This document shows positions 24,963-32,563 of a stretch of DNA of 36,563 nt, one piece after another. The stretch's first letter is position 1, and the number at the start of each line of letters is the position of its first letter. The notes beneath the pieces are model-generated. The model was not told where the DNA came from. It did no database searches and worked only from the letters and a program-made list of their open reading frames with translations. Source of the DNA: a virus; IMG/VR virus record IMGVR_UViG_3300008113_000531, positions 1 to 36,563 of that record; one strand, given 5' to 3'. The translations under genes were made by a program, and so were the position numbers.

Positions 24963-25271
24963 TTAAAGAGTGAAATTAATGTGCTTGACGTTTTCGAATT
25001 TGAAACTACGCCAATTTCCAACATCCGTTGCCCAAACTGTGCATAACGTGTCTGAAGTTTTTGGTTCTTCAACTGTGGGACAAATACCTTCTTTGAGTGT
25101 ACACTTCATTTCGCGAATGGTACCATCTACTTTGGCAAATTTGATTTCCACATTTTCGTGCATTTTGAGTACACCCAAAAGCCATGTTCGGAATGTTTTA
25201 CGTTCTTCTTCGTTGGCAGTGCTGTACCAGGTCTCGTCGAAATCTACTAGATCTTTTACTTGTTCAGTCAT
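24963..25271 (-). CDS. WYL_2-like small protein (Sm-like SH3 beta-barrel)
   Basis: A 102-residue protein whose C-terminal 65 residues follow the pattern of the WYL_2 family (formerly DUF2693): a [19 protein letters not shown] strand pair, a short Pro-containing loop, then [17 protein letters not shown] and an IxF end. Members are common in T4-like phages; the fold is a small SH3-like barrel and the function is not established. The N-terminal helix ([18 protein letters not shown]) also fits. It is the last gene of the unit that contains clpP, its ATG overlapping the clpP stop as ATGA. A complex set of inverted repeats begins one base after its stop codon. Confidence 0.8.
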   Translation of the reverse strand: MTEQVKDLVDFDETWYSTANEEERKTFRTWLLGVLKMHENVEIKFAKVDGTIREMKCTLKEGICPTVEEPKTSDTLCTVWATDVGNWRSFKFENVKHINFTL

Positions 25272-25897
25272 TTTTCACCTCTTTTGGAAACTACTTTGTC
25301 AGCCAGGCCATATGCCACTGCTTCTCCTGCACTCAAGAATGTATCGAACTTCATTGTTTCAAATAGTTCAGCATACTGTTTGCCCGCAGTATTATGTCGA
25401 ACATACAGTTCAGTCAACCGTTCGTTGATACGTTTACTTTCTTCAAAACTACGTTTTGCATCCTCAAACTCTAATTCTTGAACATGTACTGAACCACGAG
25501 TACCAGGAGTACCTGAACTCACACGATGAATCATAGTGCGGCTTTCCGGCAATACAAATCGTTTGCCAGGGGCTCCTGCCTGTGCAAGAAAACTGCCCAT
25601 ACTACAGGCCTGCCCAATCACATAGGTAGCAACGTCCGGCTGGATAAACTGCATGGTGTCATAGATGGCCAAGCCAGCAGTCACACTGCCACCGGGACTG
25701 TTGATAAACAGATTGATGTCTTTATCCCCGCTTTCGCTTTCAAGGAACAGTAATTGTGCCACAATAATACTAGCAGTATGTTCGTTGACATCAGTGTCTA
25801 ACATGATAACACGATCCTTTAACAGGCGTGAGTAAATGTCATAGGCACGTTCGCCTTTGTTGGTTGATTCAACAACCATGGGAATAAGATTAGGCAT
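25268..25897 (-). CDS. clpP: ATP-dependent Clp protease proteolytic subunit
   Basis: A 209-residue serine peptidase of the ClpP family, which forms a double-heptamer chamber fed by an AAA+ unfoldase; no ClpX or ClpA is in the window, so it may use host unfoldases. Catalytic residues are in place: Ser99 in GQACSMGS, His124 in TMIHR, and Asp185 in [32 protein letters not shown] (65-80) is the oxyanion/strand region. Compared with E. coli ClpP the His-to-Asp distance is about 12 residues longer, with extra sequence around [18 protein letters not shown] in the handle region. No long propeptide is seen. It overlaps the upstream gene by eight bases and the downstream WYL_2-like gene as ATGA. Possible roles are host protein turnover or virion protein processing. 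Confidence 0.95.
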   Translation of the reverse strand: MPNLIPMVVESTNKGERAYDIYSRLLKDRVIMLDTDVNEHTASIIVAQLLFLESESGDKDINLFINSPGGSVTAGLAIYDTMQFIQPDVATYVIGQACSMGSFLAQAGAPGKRFVLPESRTMIHRVSSGTPGTRGSVHVQELEFEDAKRSFEESKRINERLTELYVRHNTAGKQYAELFETMKFDTFLSAGEAVAYGLADKVVSKRGEK

Positions 25898-26597
25898 TCG
25901 TTTCCTTTGTTAGTGAGAATTTGTAAAGTTTATAAAAATACATTTGATCTAGTCTGTCTACATTATAATGTGTATCCAGTGTGATTGTCATCTTTTCCAC
26001 TACCAATTGTGTGAACATTTCTAATAGGGGATTGTCATTGGCGATTTCAATGTTGAAAAGATAAGTGCCTTCAGTGAACCAAAATCTGTGCAGGTTTCGT
26101 TTCTTTTGTCTGCTGGTTGTGGTCTTTAAGTATGTCAGTGTTAACTGATCTTTGTTCGTCAACGCACTGCCGTTCATCAATCGAGGAACATCCGTGGTGT
26201 TATATTGTTTTTTGAAGTCTTCGTAGGCCATGTCTTCTTGGTAAAAATAAGGAAGTTTGTAATATATACCAACATCCTGTTCCTTGCATGTTCGAACATG
26301 ATTTTCTAATAGATGGCATACTCGACTTCGATAGTCACTGAGTCTACCATTACCAGACAAGTTGTTCCAGAAAAACTTTCTTGTGTAATATTTCCGCACC
26401 CGCTCTGCAAGTTCTCGAGTTTCGTCGGTGATATTTTCAATTACTCGCAGATCATCTAGTGGAAAATAGCCCTGCTGTGTTTCAACTAGATTCTTGAGAC
26501 TACATGCAAGTACCAAAGGATCGTCTTTGAACTCTTTGATTTCTTCTTTGTAAGTGGAAGAAAAGATACTAATAGAATCGTCAACTGTGATATTCAT
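25890..26597 (-). CDS. Unrecognised 235-residue protein
   Basis: A protein beginning [20 protein letters not shown]. It is rich in charged and aromatic residues, has no signal peptide or membrane segment, and looks mixed alpha/beta. Segments such as [20 protein letters not shown] and [17 protein letters not shown] suggest helices; the end ([11 protein letters not shown]) looks like a strand. No known catalytic motif is evident. The ATG at 26597 was chosen because it overlaps the stop of the upstream gene as TAATG; a longer in-frame start would run deep into that gene. Its stop lies inside clpP, an eight-base overlap, so the two are probably translated together. Confidence 0.7.
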   Translation of the reverse strand: MNITVDDSISIFSSTYKEEIKEFKDDPLVLACSLKNLVETQQGYFPLDDLRVIENITDETRELAERVRKYYTRKFFWNNLSGNGRLSDYRSRVCHLLENHVRTCKEQDVGIYYKLPYFYQEDMAYEDFKKQYNTTDVPRLMNGSALTNKDQLTLTYLKTTTSRQKKRNLHRFWFTEGTYLFNIEIANDNPLLEMFTQLVVEKMTITLDTHYNVDRLDQMYFYKLYKFSLTKETNA

Positions 26598-26830
26598 TAT
26601 CTGCCTTCTGTGTATTTTTGACCTCGTGGTCCGTTGCTGACAAAATCCATACCGGCCATACGACCTTCGTACATACGACCATTCCAATTCATGAGTAGTT
26701 TAACACTCTTGTTCATGACCACTGTCAAGTTACGTCCTTCGTTAAAGTTCATTACTTCTGCTTTAACTGTTCGATTTGTGCTTTCTTGTGTGACATCGCA
26801 TGTCGCATCGTATCTAATTTTTGTAGTCAT
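26597..26830 (-). CDS. Small basic phage protein, unknown function
   Basis: A 77-residue basic protein (MTTKIRYDATCDVTQESTNR at the start) with alternating strands (VKAEVMNFNEGRNLTVVMNK, VKLLMNWNGRMYEGRMAGMD), suggesting a small beta barrel. The end (GPRGQKYTEGR) is flexible and basic. I do not recognise a named family. It sits in the middle of the clpP unit and is coupled at both ends: ATGA with the gene upstream and TAATG with the gene downstream. Its size and composition would fit a small nucleic-acid or protein binder, but nothing shows this directly. Confidence 0.7.
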   Translation of the reverse strand: MTTKIRYDATCDVTQESTNRTVKAEVMNFNEGRNLTVVMNKSVKLLMNWNGRMYEGRMAGMDFVSNGPRGQKYTEGR

Positions 26831-27228
26831 GGTGTTTTAAAGTTATAGCCTACCAGGACACTGCCAACGCCTGGCTCGTCACCTGCAATTGAGTCTAGCA
26901 AGTCGTAATTTTCTTCTGCACGAACGATTGCTTCATAGGCTTTTTTCAGTGCAGGATTATCCTTTATACGCTGTTCACGTGCCCGTTGTTTGTCTCGCTG
27001 TTCACGTGCCCATTGCAACAATGATTCCGCATCGGGTGTTAGTTCGATACTGGCATAGTTTGACTCAATGGATTTCCATACGCTTCCGTCGTTGACTTCA
27101 ACGCAATTCATGTTGGGATTATATCTCATCATACCTGCACCTACACTACCCGGACTGATATATGGGTTAGATGGTGAGCCCCCAGATACTGTAATGTATC
27201 TACTGCTGGAGTTAAGACCTTTGATCAT
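26827..27228 (-). CDS. 133-residue protein with tail-protein-like N-terminus
   Basis: Residues 1-55 (MIKGLNSSSRYITVSGGSPS, then GAGMMRYNPNMNCVEVNDGS VW) resemble the short modules that recur in phage structural proteins; residues about 65-115 form a highly charged helix or coiled coil (LLQWAREQRDKQRAREQRI). I recall proteins of this kind from marine T4-like phages, where they are hypothetical. Oddly, it is encoded in the early-type clpP unit rather than with virion genes, so it may be a scaffold or an assembly factor rather than a virion part; that is inference. It overlaps the upstream 50-residue gene by 17 bases and the downstream gene as ATGA. Confidence 0.72.
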   Translation of the reverse strand: MIKGLNSSSRYITVSGGSPSNPYISPGSVGAGMMRYNPNMNCVEVNDGSVWKSIESNYASIELTPDAESLLQWAREQRDKQRAREQRIKDNPALKKAYEAIVRAEENYDLLDSIAGDEPGVGSVLVGYNFKTP

Positions 27229-27364
27229 ATTGCTTTGCCTTGTTAATAACAGCCATCGCCTCTTCGAACTTGCTGTGCTCTAATTGTTTTTCTATTACTT
27301 CATCCCATGGTCGAACCCAACCTATGTAGGGTTGAGTCCATCGATAAGTCCAGTGACGTGTCAT
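27212..27364 (-). CDS. 50-residue Trp-rich small protein
   Basis: A short protein starting MTRHWTYRWTQPYIGWVRPW, with five Trp in its first 20 residues, followed by a charged helix (KQLEHSKFEEAMAVINKAKQ). The ATG at 27364 was selected because it overlaps the stop of the upstream gene as ATGA; an in-frame start 20 codons upstream would lie wholly inside that gene. No family is recognised. It overlaps the downstream gene by 17 bases, the longest overlap in the window, so translation of the two is probably linked. Confidence 0.62.
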   Translation of the reverse strand: MTRHWTYRWTQPYIGWVRPWDEVIEKQLEHSKFEEAMAVINKAKQYDQRS

Positions 27365-27801
27365 TTGTACTTGTCGTCTAATTCTACGTTGGTCAAGCCT
27401 GCAATAGTTTGGAAACTTTTCCATGCCTTGTTTGCGGCTGGATTCTTTTCCAATTCACTGCTGGGCAACACTGCTTCTAGCCAAATTTCTGGACGACGAC
27501 TAGGATGTGCGCCAAACTTACGTGGCTGGTGTAGCAGGCCTCTTTCCCAAAGTTCAATGCTGACACTACGGAATCGATCCTCATCTGTATATCCAGCCCA
27601 CTCTGGATTGCTGTGACTAAAGAATCCCTGATTGTAGCCATTATCTGTACCACCTCCGTAGCCAAGCCAAATACCCTGCCACTGATCGGCATCACGAGGA
27701 TCAAAATCTGTACGGGTAATTAGTACGAGTACATCATCGATGTCTACTACACCGTCTACAATGTCACGTACACAACGGCTATAACTAAGTCCAATTTTCA
27801 T
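27361..27801 (-). CDS. Conserved T4-like phage protein (MKIGLSYSRCVRDIVDG type)
   Basis: A 146-residue soluble protein. The N-terminus MKIGLSYSRCVRDIVDGVVD with the following DVLVLITRTDFDP is a pattern I recall from hypothetical proteins of marine T4-like phages; no function is known to me. The middle has Gly-rich and aromatic segments (WLGYGGGTDNGYNQGFF) and SVSIELWERGLLHQPRKFG, followed by RRPEIWLEAVLP. The ATG at 27801 lies one base after the stop of the metallophosphoesterase gene and follows a weak GTGGAAA ribosome binding site; longer in-frame starts would lie inside that gene. It is second in the operon that starts at 28648. Confidence 0.75.
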   Translation of the reverse strand: MKIGLSYSRCVRDIVDGVVDIDDVLVLITRTDFDPRDADQWQGIWLGYGGGTDNGYNQGFFSHSNPEWAGYTDEDRFRSVSIELWERGLLHQPRKFGAHPSRRPEIWLEAVLPSSELEKNPAANKAWKSFQTIAGLTNVELDDKYK

Positions 27802-27802
27802 A

Positions 27803-28648
27803 TTAAATTTCCACAATAAAGTTAGAATCGAAATTGGGATTCTCATCGTGGTAACCACGAGGGTTACATACCACACGAGTGTCTCCAATCATATAGTCAA
27901 ATGTTTGATGCATGTGTCCGTGTGTCCACAATTTGATACGGTCGTGATCTAGAATAAACTCACTCAAGTCACTGGCATATCCGCCATTCATCAGGGTGTC
28001 GTTTTTGTAGTACTCATGAATACTCAAATGACTAGGAGCATGATGACTACAAATCACTACTTTGGCGTCTTGGGGCAAGCCCAACATCACTGACTTGAAA
28101 TATTCCACAGTGCGGCGATGTTCGCCGACAGTGCGAGCGGGTAAAAACTTTCTGAATCCTTCTTTAGCAATCCGGATAACTCTAAAGTCATTCATGGCAG
28201 TTTCAAGATGATACAGTGTTAGACTGTCTGCTTTGTTGCAGTCGGTCCACATGGTGCCACCAATAAAGGTAACATCATCTATTACCTTGGTACCTTTGTC
28301 TAACAAATAGACGTTATTGAGTCCCATGGAGTCTAAGGCCTCTTGGACATAAGACGCACTGAGATCAAACTTACCATGATAATGCTCATGGTTGCCAAGC
28401 ACATAAATCACATGCGGAAATTGGAAACTACACCGTTTAAAGAAATCTCTATATCTTTGAGCAGCCGCTTGCCTACGTCCTAAATTTGGAATCACAGTAG
28501 GATCCATTGGATGTACAGGTGGGTGATCGTGAAGATCCTGCGTGACGCAGATATCACCGCTGAGTACTAACACATCCGCACCAAGTTCATTCTTGATATG
28601 GATGTCTTCGAACTCTAAATGTAAGTCGGATACAATTTGTATTTTCAT
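27803..28648 (-). CDS. Calcineurin-like metallophosphoesterase
   Basis: A 281-residue phosphoesterase with all five family motifs: SDLHLEF (7-13; Asp8, His10), SGDI (30-33; Asp32), GNHEHYHG (85-92; Asn86, His87), CSHHAPS (200-206; His202 and His203) and THGHMHQTFD (242-251; His243, His245). These bind two metals that act on phosphomono- or diesters; the substrate is unknown (RNA ends, cyclic nucleotides, DNA and protein phosphates are all known in the family). The start at 28648 is fixed by motif I at residue 7. A TTGACA-N17-TATAAT promoter lies directly upstream with the -10 box six bases from the ATG and no Shine-Dalgarno, so this first gene of an eight-gene unit is probably leaderless. Confidence 0.9.
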   Translation of the reverse strand: MKIQIVSDLHLEFEDIHIKNELGADVLVLSGDICVTQDLHDHPPVHPMDPTVIPNLGRRQAAAQRYRDFFKRCSFQFPHVIYVLGNHEHYHGKFDLSASYVQEALDSMGLNNVYLLDKGTKVIDDVTFIGGTMWTDCNKADSLTLYHLETAMNDFRVIRIAKEGFRKFLPARTVGEHRRTVEYFKSVMLGLPQDAKVVICSHHAPSHLSIHEYYKNDTLMNGGYASDLSEFILDHDRIKLWTHGHMHQTFDYMIGDTRVVCNPRGYHDENPNFDSNFIVEI

Positions 28649-28654
28649 GTTGAT

Positions 28655-28683
28655 ATTATACTGCAATTATGATTTTTTGTCAA
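28655..28683 (-). promoter_or_regulatory. Perfect consensus host-type promoter for the phosphoesterase-clpP unit, -10 box six bases from the ATG
   Basis: TTGACA (28678-28683) and TATAAT (28655-28660), minus strand, spacer 17, then six bases to the ATG at 28648. No Shine-Dalgarno. The -35 is inside the last codons of the upstream gene. Confidence 0.82.
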
Positions 28684-29023
28684 CAGCATCGTGCCATTTA
28701 AGAGTCCAGAATGTATAATCTACATCTTTGAGTTTGGCCGTAACTGCATATTGATAACCATATGACGAGTGATCTATACGTCTATGCCATTGCGGACTTT
28801 CTATAGCATGTGACATGATCCATTTTCCGGATTCAGAATTTTGCCATTCATGTAAAGGCATGGCCGCATATAAATCTGGATCATCAACATCGCCCATGGT
28901 AAACTTATGTACTGTTACATTGTGAATACGATAGGCACGATTGTCGATGACTATAGTTTCATAATTCTGGCCTTTTGGAGTATTACCAATGTAACCATTT
29001 TCTGGTGCCAAATGCCGAGACAT
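28667..29023 (-). CDS. Unrecognised 118-residue protein
   Basis: A soluble protein beginning MSRHLAPENGYIGNTPKGQN. The middle block (DDPDLYAAMPLHEWQNSESG, KWIMSHAIESPQWHR) is rich in Trp and His and looks like the most constrained part; the C-terminal half (YGYQYAVTAKLKDVDYTFWT) looks like beta strands. No catalytic pattern is identified. The ATG overlaps the stop of the gene upstream as TAATG. The -35 box of the next promoter lies inside its last codons, so the promoter region is shared with the coding end. Confidence 0.68.
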   Translation of the reverse strand: MSRHLAPENGYIGNTPKGQNYETIVIDNRAYRIHNVTVHKFTMGDVDDPDLYAAMPLHEWQNSESGKWIMSHAIESPQWHRRIDHSSYGYQYAVTAKLKDVDYTFWTLKWHDAVDKKS

Positions 29024-29493
29024 TATAACTCCAGACCGTTGGCCCTTGCATAGTTTTCACGTTCTGCTTCACGTTCTGCTTCGTGCCGGTCGCACAATGT
29101 TCTAACCCAGCCGCCGCCTCTGCGTGTACCAGGAACACCGCAGTCTTCACAAGAACATCCTGCCCACATCTCCGCCATACGTACCATTCCGTCTATTGTG
29201 TCGTCACCGCCTTGATAATAAAAACGTAGTCCACCAAACTTTTCTTTGATCTGTTCTACAACAACCTGTGGGACTTCATTGGGAATTTTGTGATTGTGGG
29301 GATTATCTTTAAGCAAGGCTTCTCTAGTATTATTACGCCATTTAGTGTGACCATCTATCTGACTGCAAAGTGCTTCAAGAATTGGCCACCAACCTGAACC
29401 TACAGCAAAGCCGCCGTAGGGGTTGGCAAACATTTTTGGATAAGTTTCTTCCATGCGTTTAACAAAATCGTCATACTGTGTTTCTTCAGTCAT
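29023..29493 (-). CDS. Phage protein with YGGFAVGSGWW motif and zinc-binding C-terminus, unknown function
   Basis: A 156-residue protein of a type I recall from various tailed phages without known role. Conserved-looking blocks: YPKMFANPYGGFAVGSGWW (18-36), VEQIKEKFGGLRFYYQGGDD (79-98) and MVRMAEMWAGCSCEDCGVPG (103-122), followed by GGWVRTLCDRHEAE. Cys residues in CSCEDCG and the LCDRH pair could bind one zinc. The N-terminal start MTEETQYDDF overlaps the upstream stop as ATGA. The C-terminal 25 residues are a charged helix (EAEREAEREN). A protein- or nucleic-acid-binding role is possible; nothing shows it directly. Confidence 0.75.
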   Translation of the reverse strand: MTEETQYDDFVKRMEETYPKMFANPYGGFAVGSGWWPILEALCSQIDGHTKWRNNTREALLKDNPHNHKIPNEVPQVVVEQIKEKFGGLRFYYQGGDDTIDGMVRMAEMWAGCSCEDCGVPGTRRGGGWVRTLCDRHEAEREAERENYARANGLEL

Positions 29494-30290
29494 GATAGTT
29501 TCCTATGTGTTTTATTAATTGACTCTACTCGCTGTAGCAGTTCAAAATCTAAATCGTGATCTATTGCTTCTTCAATTATAGCAGCCACGTCCTTGGGAAA
29601 GCAACCACCGCCCCAACCATACTGCGAATCTGGTCCAGGCACATCCATGTGTGTATATCCAATGCGATCATCCATGATGGCTAGAGATTTTAAATTGTTC
29701 CAAACAACTCCTTCAGCATCTGCCAACAGTTTGAAATCATTCATAAAAGTCACTTTTGTTGCTAGATAACTGTTCATCATATATTTGTACAGTGCGGCAG
29801 TTTTTATATCAGTTAATAGTAGTTTTTCTTCTACCATTGGTACACCTTCTCTAACAATATCTCGAGCCCTTGTACACCATTCGTAAGAACCACCAAATAC
29901 AAAATATTCTGCATTGGCATAGTCTGTGATGTTGTTGGCCGCAGTTAAAAACTCTGGACAATAGACTATGTTGGGATATTCTTCTTGCAATTGAGCATAC
30001 ACACTGGGAGGCGCAGTGGTTTTGCAGATGATTGGAATTTGTTTACTAATGTTTACAAACATCAATTCTTTAAGAGTCTGTTCTAAAATACTTGTATCGC
30101 AATGGCCGTCTTCCAATGTAGGATCCACAGGTGGACTTGGAACACAAACATAGATACCGTCACATGATGTGAATTTATCCAATTCGGCCGAGTCTGACAT
30201 TTTAGGATCTCTGATAACGAGGTCGTGATGTCGGTGAGCCCATGCTATTGCCGATCCCACATAGCCGAATCCTATAATTCCAATTTTCAT
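29490..30290 (-). CDS. UDP-glucose/GDP-mannose dehydrogenase-like protein, short form
   Basis: A 266-residue NAD-dependent sugar-nucleotide dehydrogenase homologue. The N-terminal Rossmann motif is IGIIGFGYVGSAIA (3-16); the central helix has LYKYMMNSYLATKV (167-180), giving the Lys169 and Asn173 of the family; the thiol site GWGGGCFPKD (225-234) supplies Cys230 and Asp234; CPEFL (111-115) gives the Glu. The characterised family has about 390-450 residues with a C-terminal sugar-nucleotide domain; here the chain ends soon after the Cys motif, so that domain is missing. It may be a minimal or differently assembled enzyme, or bind another substrate. It lies in the ligase unit, coupled on both sides by ATGA overlaps. 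Confidence 0.85.
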   Translation of the reverse strand: MKIGIIGFGYVGSAIAWAHRHHDLVIRDPKMSDSAELDKFTSCDGIYVCVPSPPVDPTLEDGHCDTSILEQTLKELMFVNISKQIPIICKTTAPPSVYAQLQEEYPNIVYCPEFLTAANNITDYANAEYFVFGGSYEWCTRARDIVREGVPMVEEKLLLTDIKTAALYKYMMNSYLATKVTFMNDFKLLADAEGVVWNNLKSLAIMDDRIGYTHMDVPGPDSQYGWGGGCFPKDVAAIIEEAIDHDLDFELLQRVESINKTHRKLS

Positions 30291-30511
30291 CGAAGAGCGT
30301 CCATGGTAAGTTCTTTGCCGTAGACATGTGCCACGGGTTTAAGCCAACCATTGTTGATACACTCAGCAATGATTAGTCGATATTCGCGTGGACACTTTTC
30401 ATTGATTTCAAAACTTGCTCTAGGACAAGTAACGTATTTGTCTACGAGCATGAAGTTAGGGTCACTCTGACGAATGGTCCTAATGTTGCTTTGATAAGTT
30501 GTAAATTTCAA
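30287..30511 (-). CDS. Small conserved T4-like phage protein with TTG start
   Basis: A 74-residue protein (KFTTYQSNIRTIRQSDPNF after the initiator) with EINEKCPREYRLIIAECINN and GWLKPVAHVYGKEL blocks; I recall this type from marine T4-like phages, function unknown. The start is TTG, overlapping the ligase stop as TTGA, with GGGAG about eight bases upstream. The next ATG in frame is 20 codons further in, after residues that look constrained, so the TTG start is preferred. A TTG start combined with stop overlap implies low, coupled translation. Its stop overlaps the dehydrogenase start as ATGA. Confidence 0.72.
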   Translation of the reverse strand: MKFTTYQSNIRTIRQSDPNFMLVDKYVTCPRASFEINEKCPREYRLIIAECINNGWLKPVAHVYGKELTMDALR

Positions 30512-31821
30512 ATCTTTTCTCCGGGAGCAAATCCACGGAACTGTTTAAAACGTGGAAAGCGCAGGCTGTATGTTCCGTCTTGATTTTGTGTAATAGCATC
30601 AGCACGAACTTCTGCCACCATGCCCACACAGTCGTCTTTAAACTTCCAAAAGCCATCACGTTGCTCGTCAGTAAGTCCACTGCCCACATTGACTCGAATG
30701 TCTTTGCCATCGTCAACGCCTTCGCAGACCAACGCACCAAGTCGGCCCACATTCTTACCTGTGCCTTCTTCAGTGGCAACTACAGTAAGACTGACTTCGA
30801 TAAACGGCTTGAGTTTTAGCCATGCCACGCTACGTTTGCACTTGTAACCTGCATGGGCATCTTTAAGCATGATACCTTCGTAGCCGCCTTCAATTGCCTG
30901 TGCATTGATTTCTTTGTAACGACTTTGTCCTTCGGCAGTATCCAAGTCAACTAGTTCTTGTGCCACAACGGTAACATTAGGTAATGCAGATTCGTTGGCA
31001 TCAAACCATGTCTTTAACCATTCGCTACGTGCTTGTTGTGTAGTAGCACTTTCGCCTGTTTCAAACTGTGCCAGCGGCAATATATCAAACAAATTAAGAA
31101 CTGCATCGTTGGCTTTTGCACTGGTCTTGCGATGAATCTGTTTCATCAAGTCTTGGAAACTGCCACTCATAATTTCACCGTCCAATACAGTTGGCTCAGT
31201 GAACGTATGTGCAATTTTTGCAATTTGCTCTTTGACATGTGGAAAGTTTACAAGTTCCTTACCGTTGCGACTAAACTGGTCCACCCGACCGTCTGGATAC
31301 ACGATAGTAATAACACGAACGCCGTCGAGTTTAACTTCGATAATCTTTTTACCAATGACTTTGCCTTCGTGATTAGCACTGTCATGCGCCAATTGGCAAC
31401 TGAACACTGGTACTGCATATTGCGGGAATTCTTTTTCTGTCACACGATTGATTGTTGCTTCGCTGAATCCTGCTCGCATATCTTTGATAAGGATTCGACG
31501 ATACCAACCATTCCACTGTTCTTTAGTGGCTGATTTCATCAGTGTTTGGATCATATCCCTCGCTGTATTACCGGTGACATTGCGAGTAGTAAAGCCAGTA
31601 AGAGCGAGAGTAAAACTATCCCAAGGTAGGCCAGGCCCGTCTTCATCTGTTTTCTCCGGTATTTGTTTGAGTCCAAAGGTGATCATTGCATCTAGTGCAA
31701 GACGACATCCTTCGAAAAATTCTGCATTGCCTGCTTGGGCTTCTGCCAACACAATGCTTTCTTTAACCAAACGACTGTTGTCGCTTTCAATTTGTTTAAT
31801 TACTTCCCATGGTGTACGCAT
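30508..31821 (-). CDS. 30: ATP-dependent DNA ligase (T4 gp30 type)
   Basis: A 437-residue ligase that seals nicks through an enzyme-AMP intermediate. Nucleotidyltransferase motifs are in order: motif I EVKLDGVR (162-169; Lys164 is the AMP acceptor), QFSRNGKE (182-189), LDGEIM (213-218), LNLFDIL (242-248), YEGIMLK (314-320) and WLKLKP (334-339), then an OB-domain end with FPRFKQFRGF. A helical N-terminal domain of about 130 residues matches T4-type ligases; the protein is slightly shorter than T4 gp30. The start at 31821 follows AGGAG and a TTGACA-N17-TAAAAT promoter with a leader of about 20 bases. It heads a unit of five genes. Role: Okazaki joining and repair of phage DNA. Confidence 0.94.
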   Translation of the reverse strand: MRTPWEVIKQIESDNSRLVKESIVLAEAQAGNAEFFEGCRLALDAMITFGLKQIPEKTDEDGPGLPWDSFTLALTGFTTRNVTGNTARDMIQTLMKSATKEQWNGWYRRILIKDMRAGFSEATINRVTEKEFPQYAVPVFSCQLAHDSANHEGKVIGKKIIEVKLDGVRVITIVYPDGRVDQFSRNGKELVNFPHVKEQIAKIAHTFTEPTVLDGEIMSGSFQDLMKQIHRKTSAKANDAVLNLFDILPLAQFETGESATTQQARSEWLKTWFDANESALPNVTVVAQELVDLDTAEGQSRYKEINAQAIEGGYEGIMLKDAHAGYKCKRSVAWLKLKPFIEVSLTVVATEEGTGKNVGRLGALVCEGVDDGKDIRVNVGSGLTDEQRDGFWKFKDDCVGMVAEVRADAITQNQDGTYSLRFPRFKQFRGFAPGEKI

Positions 31822-31846
31822 AATGCTCCTGTCTGTGTAAGTGTAT

Positions 31847-31875
31847 ATTTTACTGCCAAACGAACTCTGTGTCAA
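31847..31875 (-). promoter_or_regulatory. Host-type promoter for the ligase unit
   Basis: TTGACA (31870-31875) and TAAAAT (31847-31852), minus strand, spacer 17. The leader is about 20 bases and carries ACAGGAG before the ATG at 31821. Confidence 0.72.
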
Positions 31876-32563
31876 CTACTTTAACATAGTTTAATTGAGT
31901 TTCTTTGGTTTTAGTTATAAAGTTAACGCCGTGTGCTTTAATTTTGGCACGAATCTTTTGGGTAGCCCCAACTTCTGCTAGTTTTTGTTTGCTTAAAAAG
32001 TTTACCAAATAGCCAGTACTGGTAATGGCATCGTGTCCAAAACATGTCAATTTTGGAATAAACCGAACTCCGATGTATCGAACATCTATGGTCATTGTTT
32101 CACCAACTGTGCCTAGATGGTCTTGCCGTGTTGACCTAACTTCTTTTTCAAGTTTTTTCTTTTCCATTTCTTTGTAGTAGGTGTTTGGAACACTGGCTAC
32201 TACTGCAAAGTCTTTGAATCGAACTTCGGGAGTTTGTGTATTGGCAAATACACGTTGCATATAGTCTCCAAGATTATCTGCAATGACCCCAAAGGTCAAT
32301 CGTCTATAATAATGTATAATGGCCTGAGCATTATCAACATCATCTTGCGTAACATTGATTAGAACTTTGTATTCTTCTCCAGCAATTTCAGGAACAAGTT
32401 GATATGACAAATGTTCTTTACTGGTCCATGTACGTTTGTTGGTATCGGAGAATGTTATGCTAGAACTACTGGTAAAGCCTTCTAACCGATGGATAGCACA
32501 GGCCATTGTGAGTACTTCTTCAACGGCCCAGGTTTTATCATTTACGGAATTTGTCTTAGTCAT
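31850..32563 (-). CDS. Unrecognised 237-residue protein
   Basis: A soluble protein beginning MTKTNSVNDKTWAVEEVLTM. The first 50 residues look helical and then Ser/Thr-rich (GFTSSSSITFSDTNKRTWTS); the centre contains a Lys/Glu-rich helix (YYKEMEKKKLEKEVRSTRQD); the last 80 residues form a beta-like domain (GVRFIPKLTCFGHDAITSTG, KIRAKIKAHGVNFITKTK). No family is recognised. The C-terminal part could be an OB-like or similar small barrel, but that is a guess. The ATG at 32563 lies inside the upstream gene, which it overlaps by eight bases. It stands between the IF-1 and ligase units, and the ligase -35 box lies in its 3' end. Confidence 0.7.
   Translation of the reverse strand: MTKTNSVNDKTWAVEEVLTMACAIHRLEGFTSSSSITFSDTNKRTWTSKEHLSYQLVPEIAGEEYKVLINVTQDDVDNAQAIIHYYRRLTFGVIADNLGDYMQRVFANTQTPEVRFKDFAVVASVPNTYYKEMEKKKLEKEVRSTRQDHLGTVGETMTIDVRYIGVRFIPKLTCFGHDAITSTGYLVNFLSKQKLAEVGATQKIRAKIKAHGVNFITKTKETQLNYVKVVDTEFVWQ

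Noticed and set aside
24970-25428. A 152-codon plus-strand frame opposite the clpP and WYL_2-like genes
   Set aside because: It is antisense to recognisable genes, with no ribosome binding site and shadow-like composition.
25268-25897. Apparent loss of the catalytic Asp in ClpP
   Set aside because: A first alignment suggested it, but the catalytic Asp of the family is the one just before the (R)F-S/LSA block, which is Asp185 here. The triad is complete.
31033-31533. A 166-codon plus-strand frame inside the ligase gene
   Set aside because: It is antisense to well-conserved ligase motifs; its Cys/Phe-rich composition is typical of a shadow frame.
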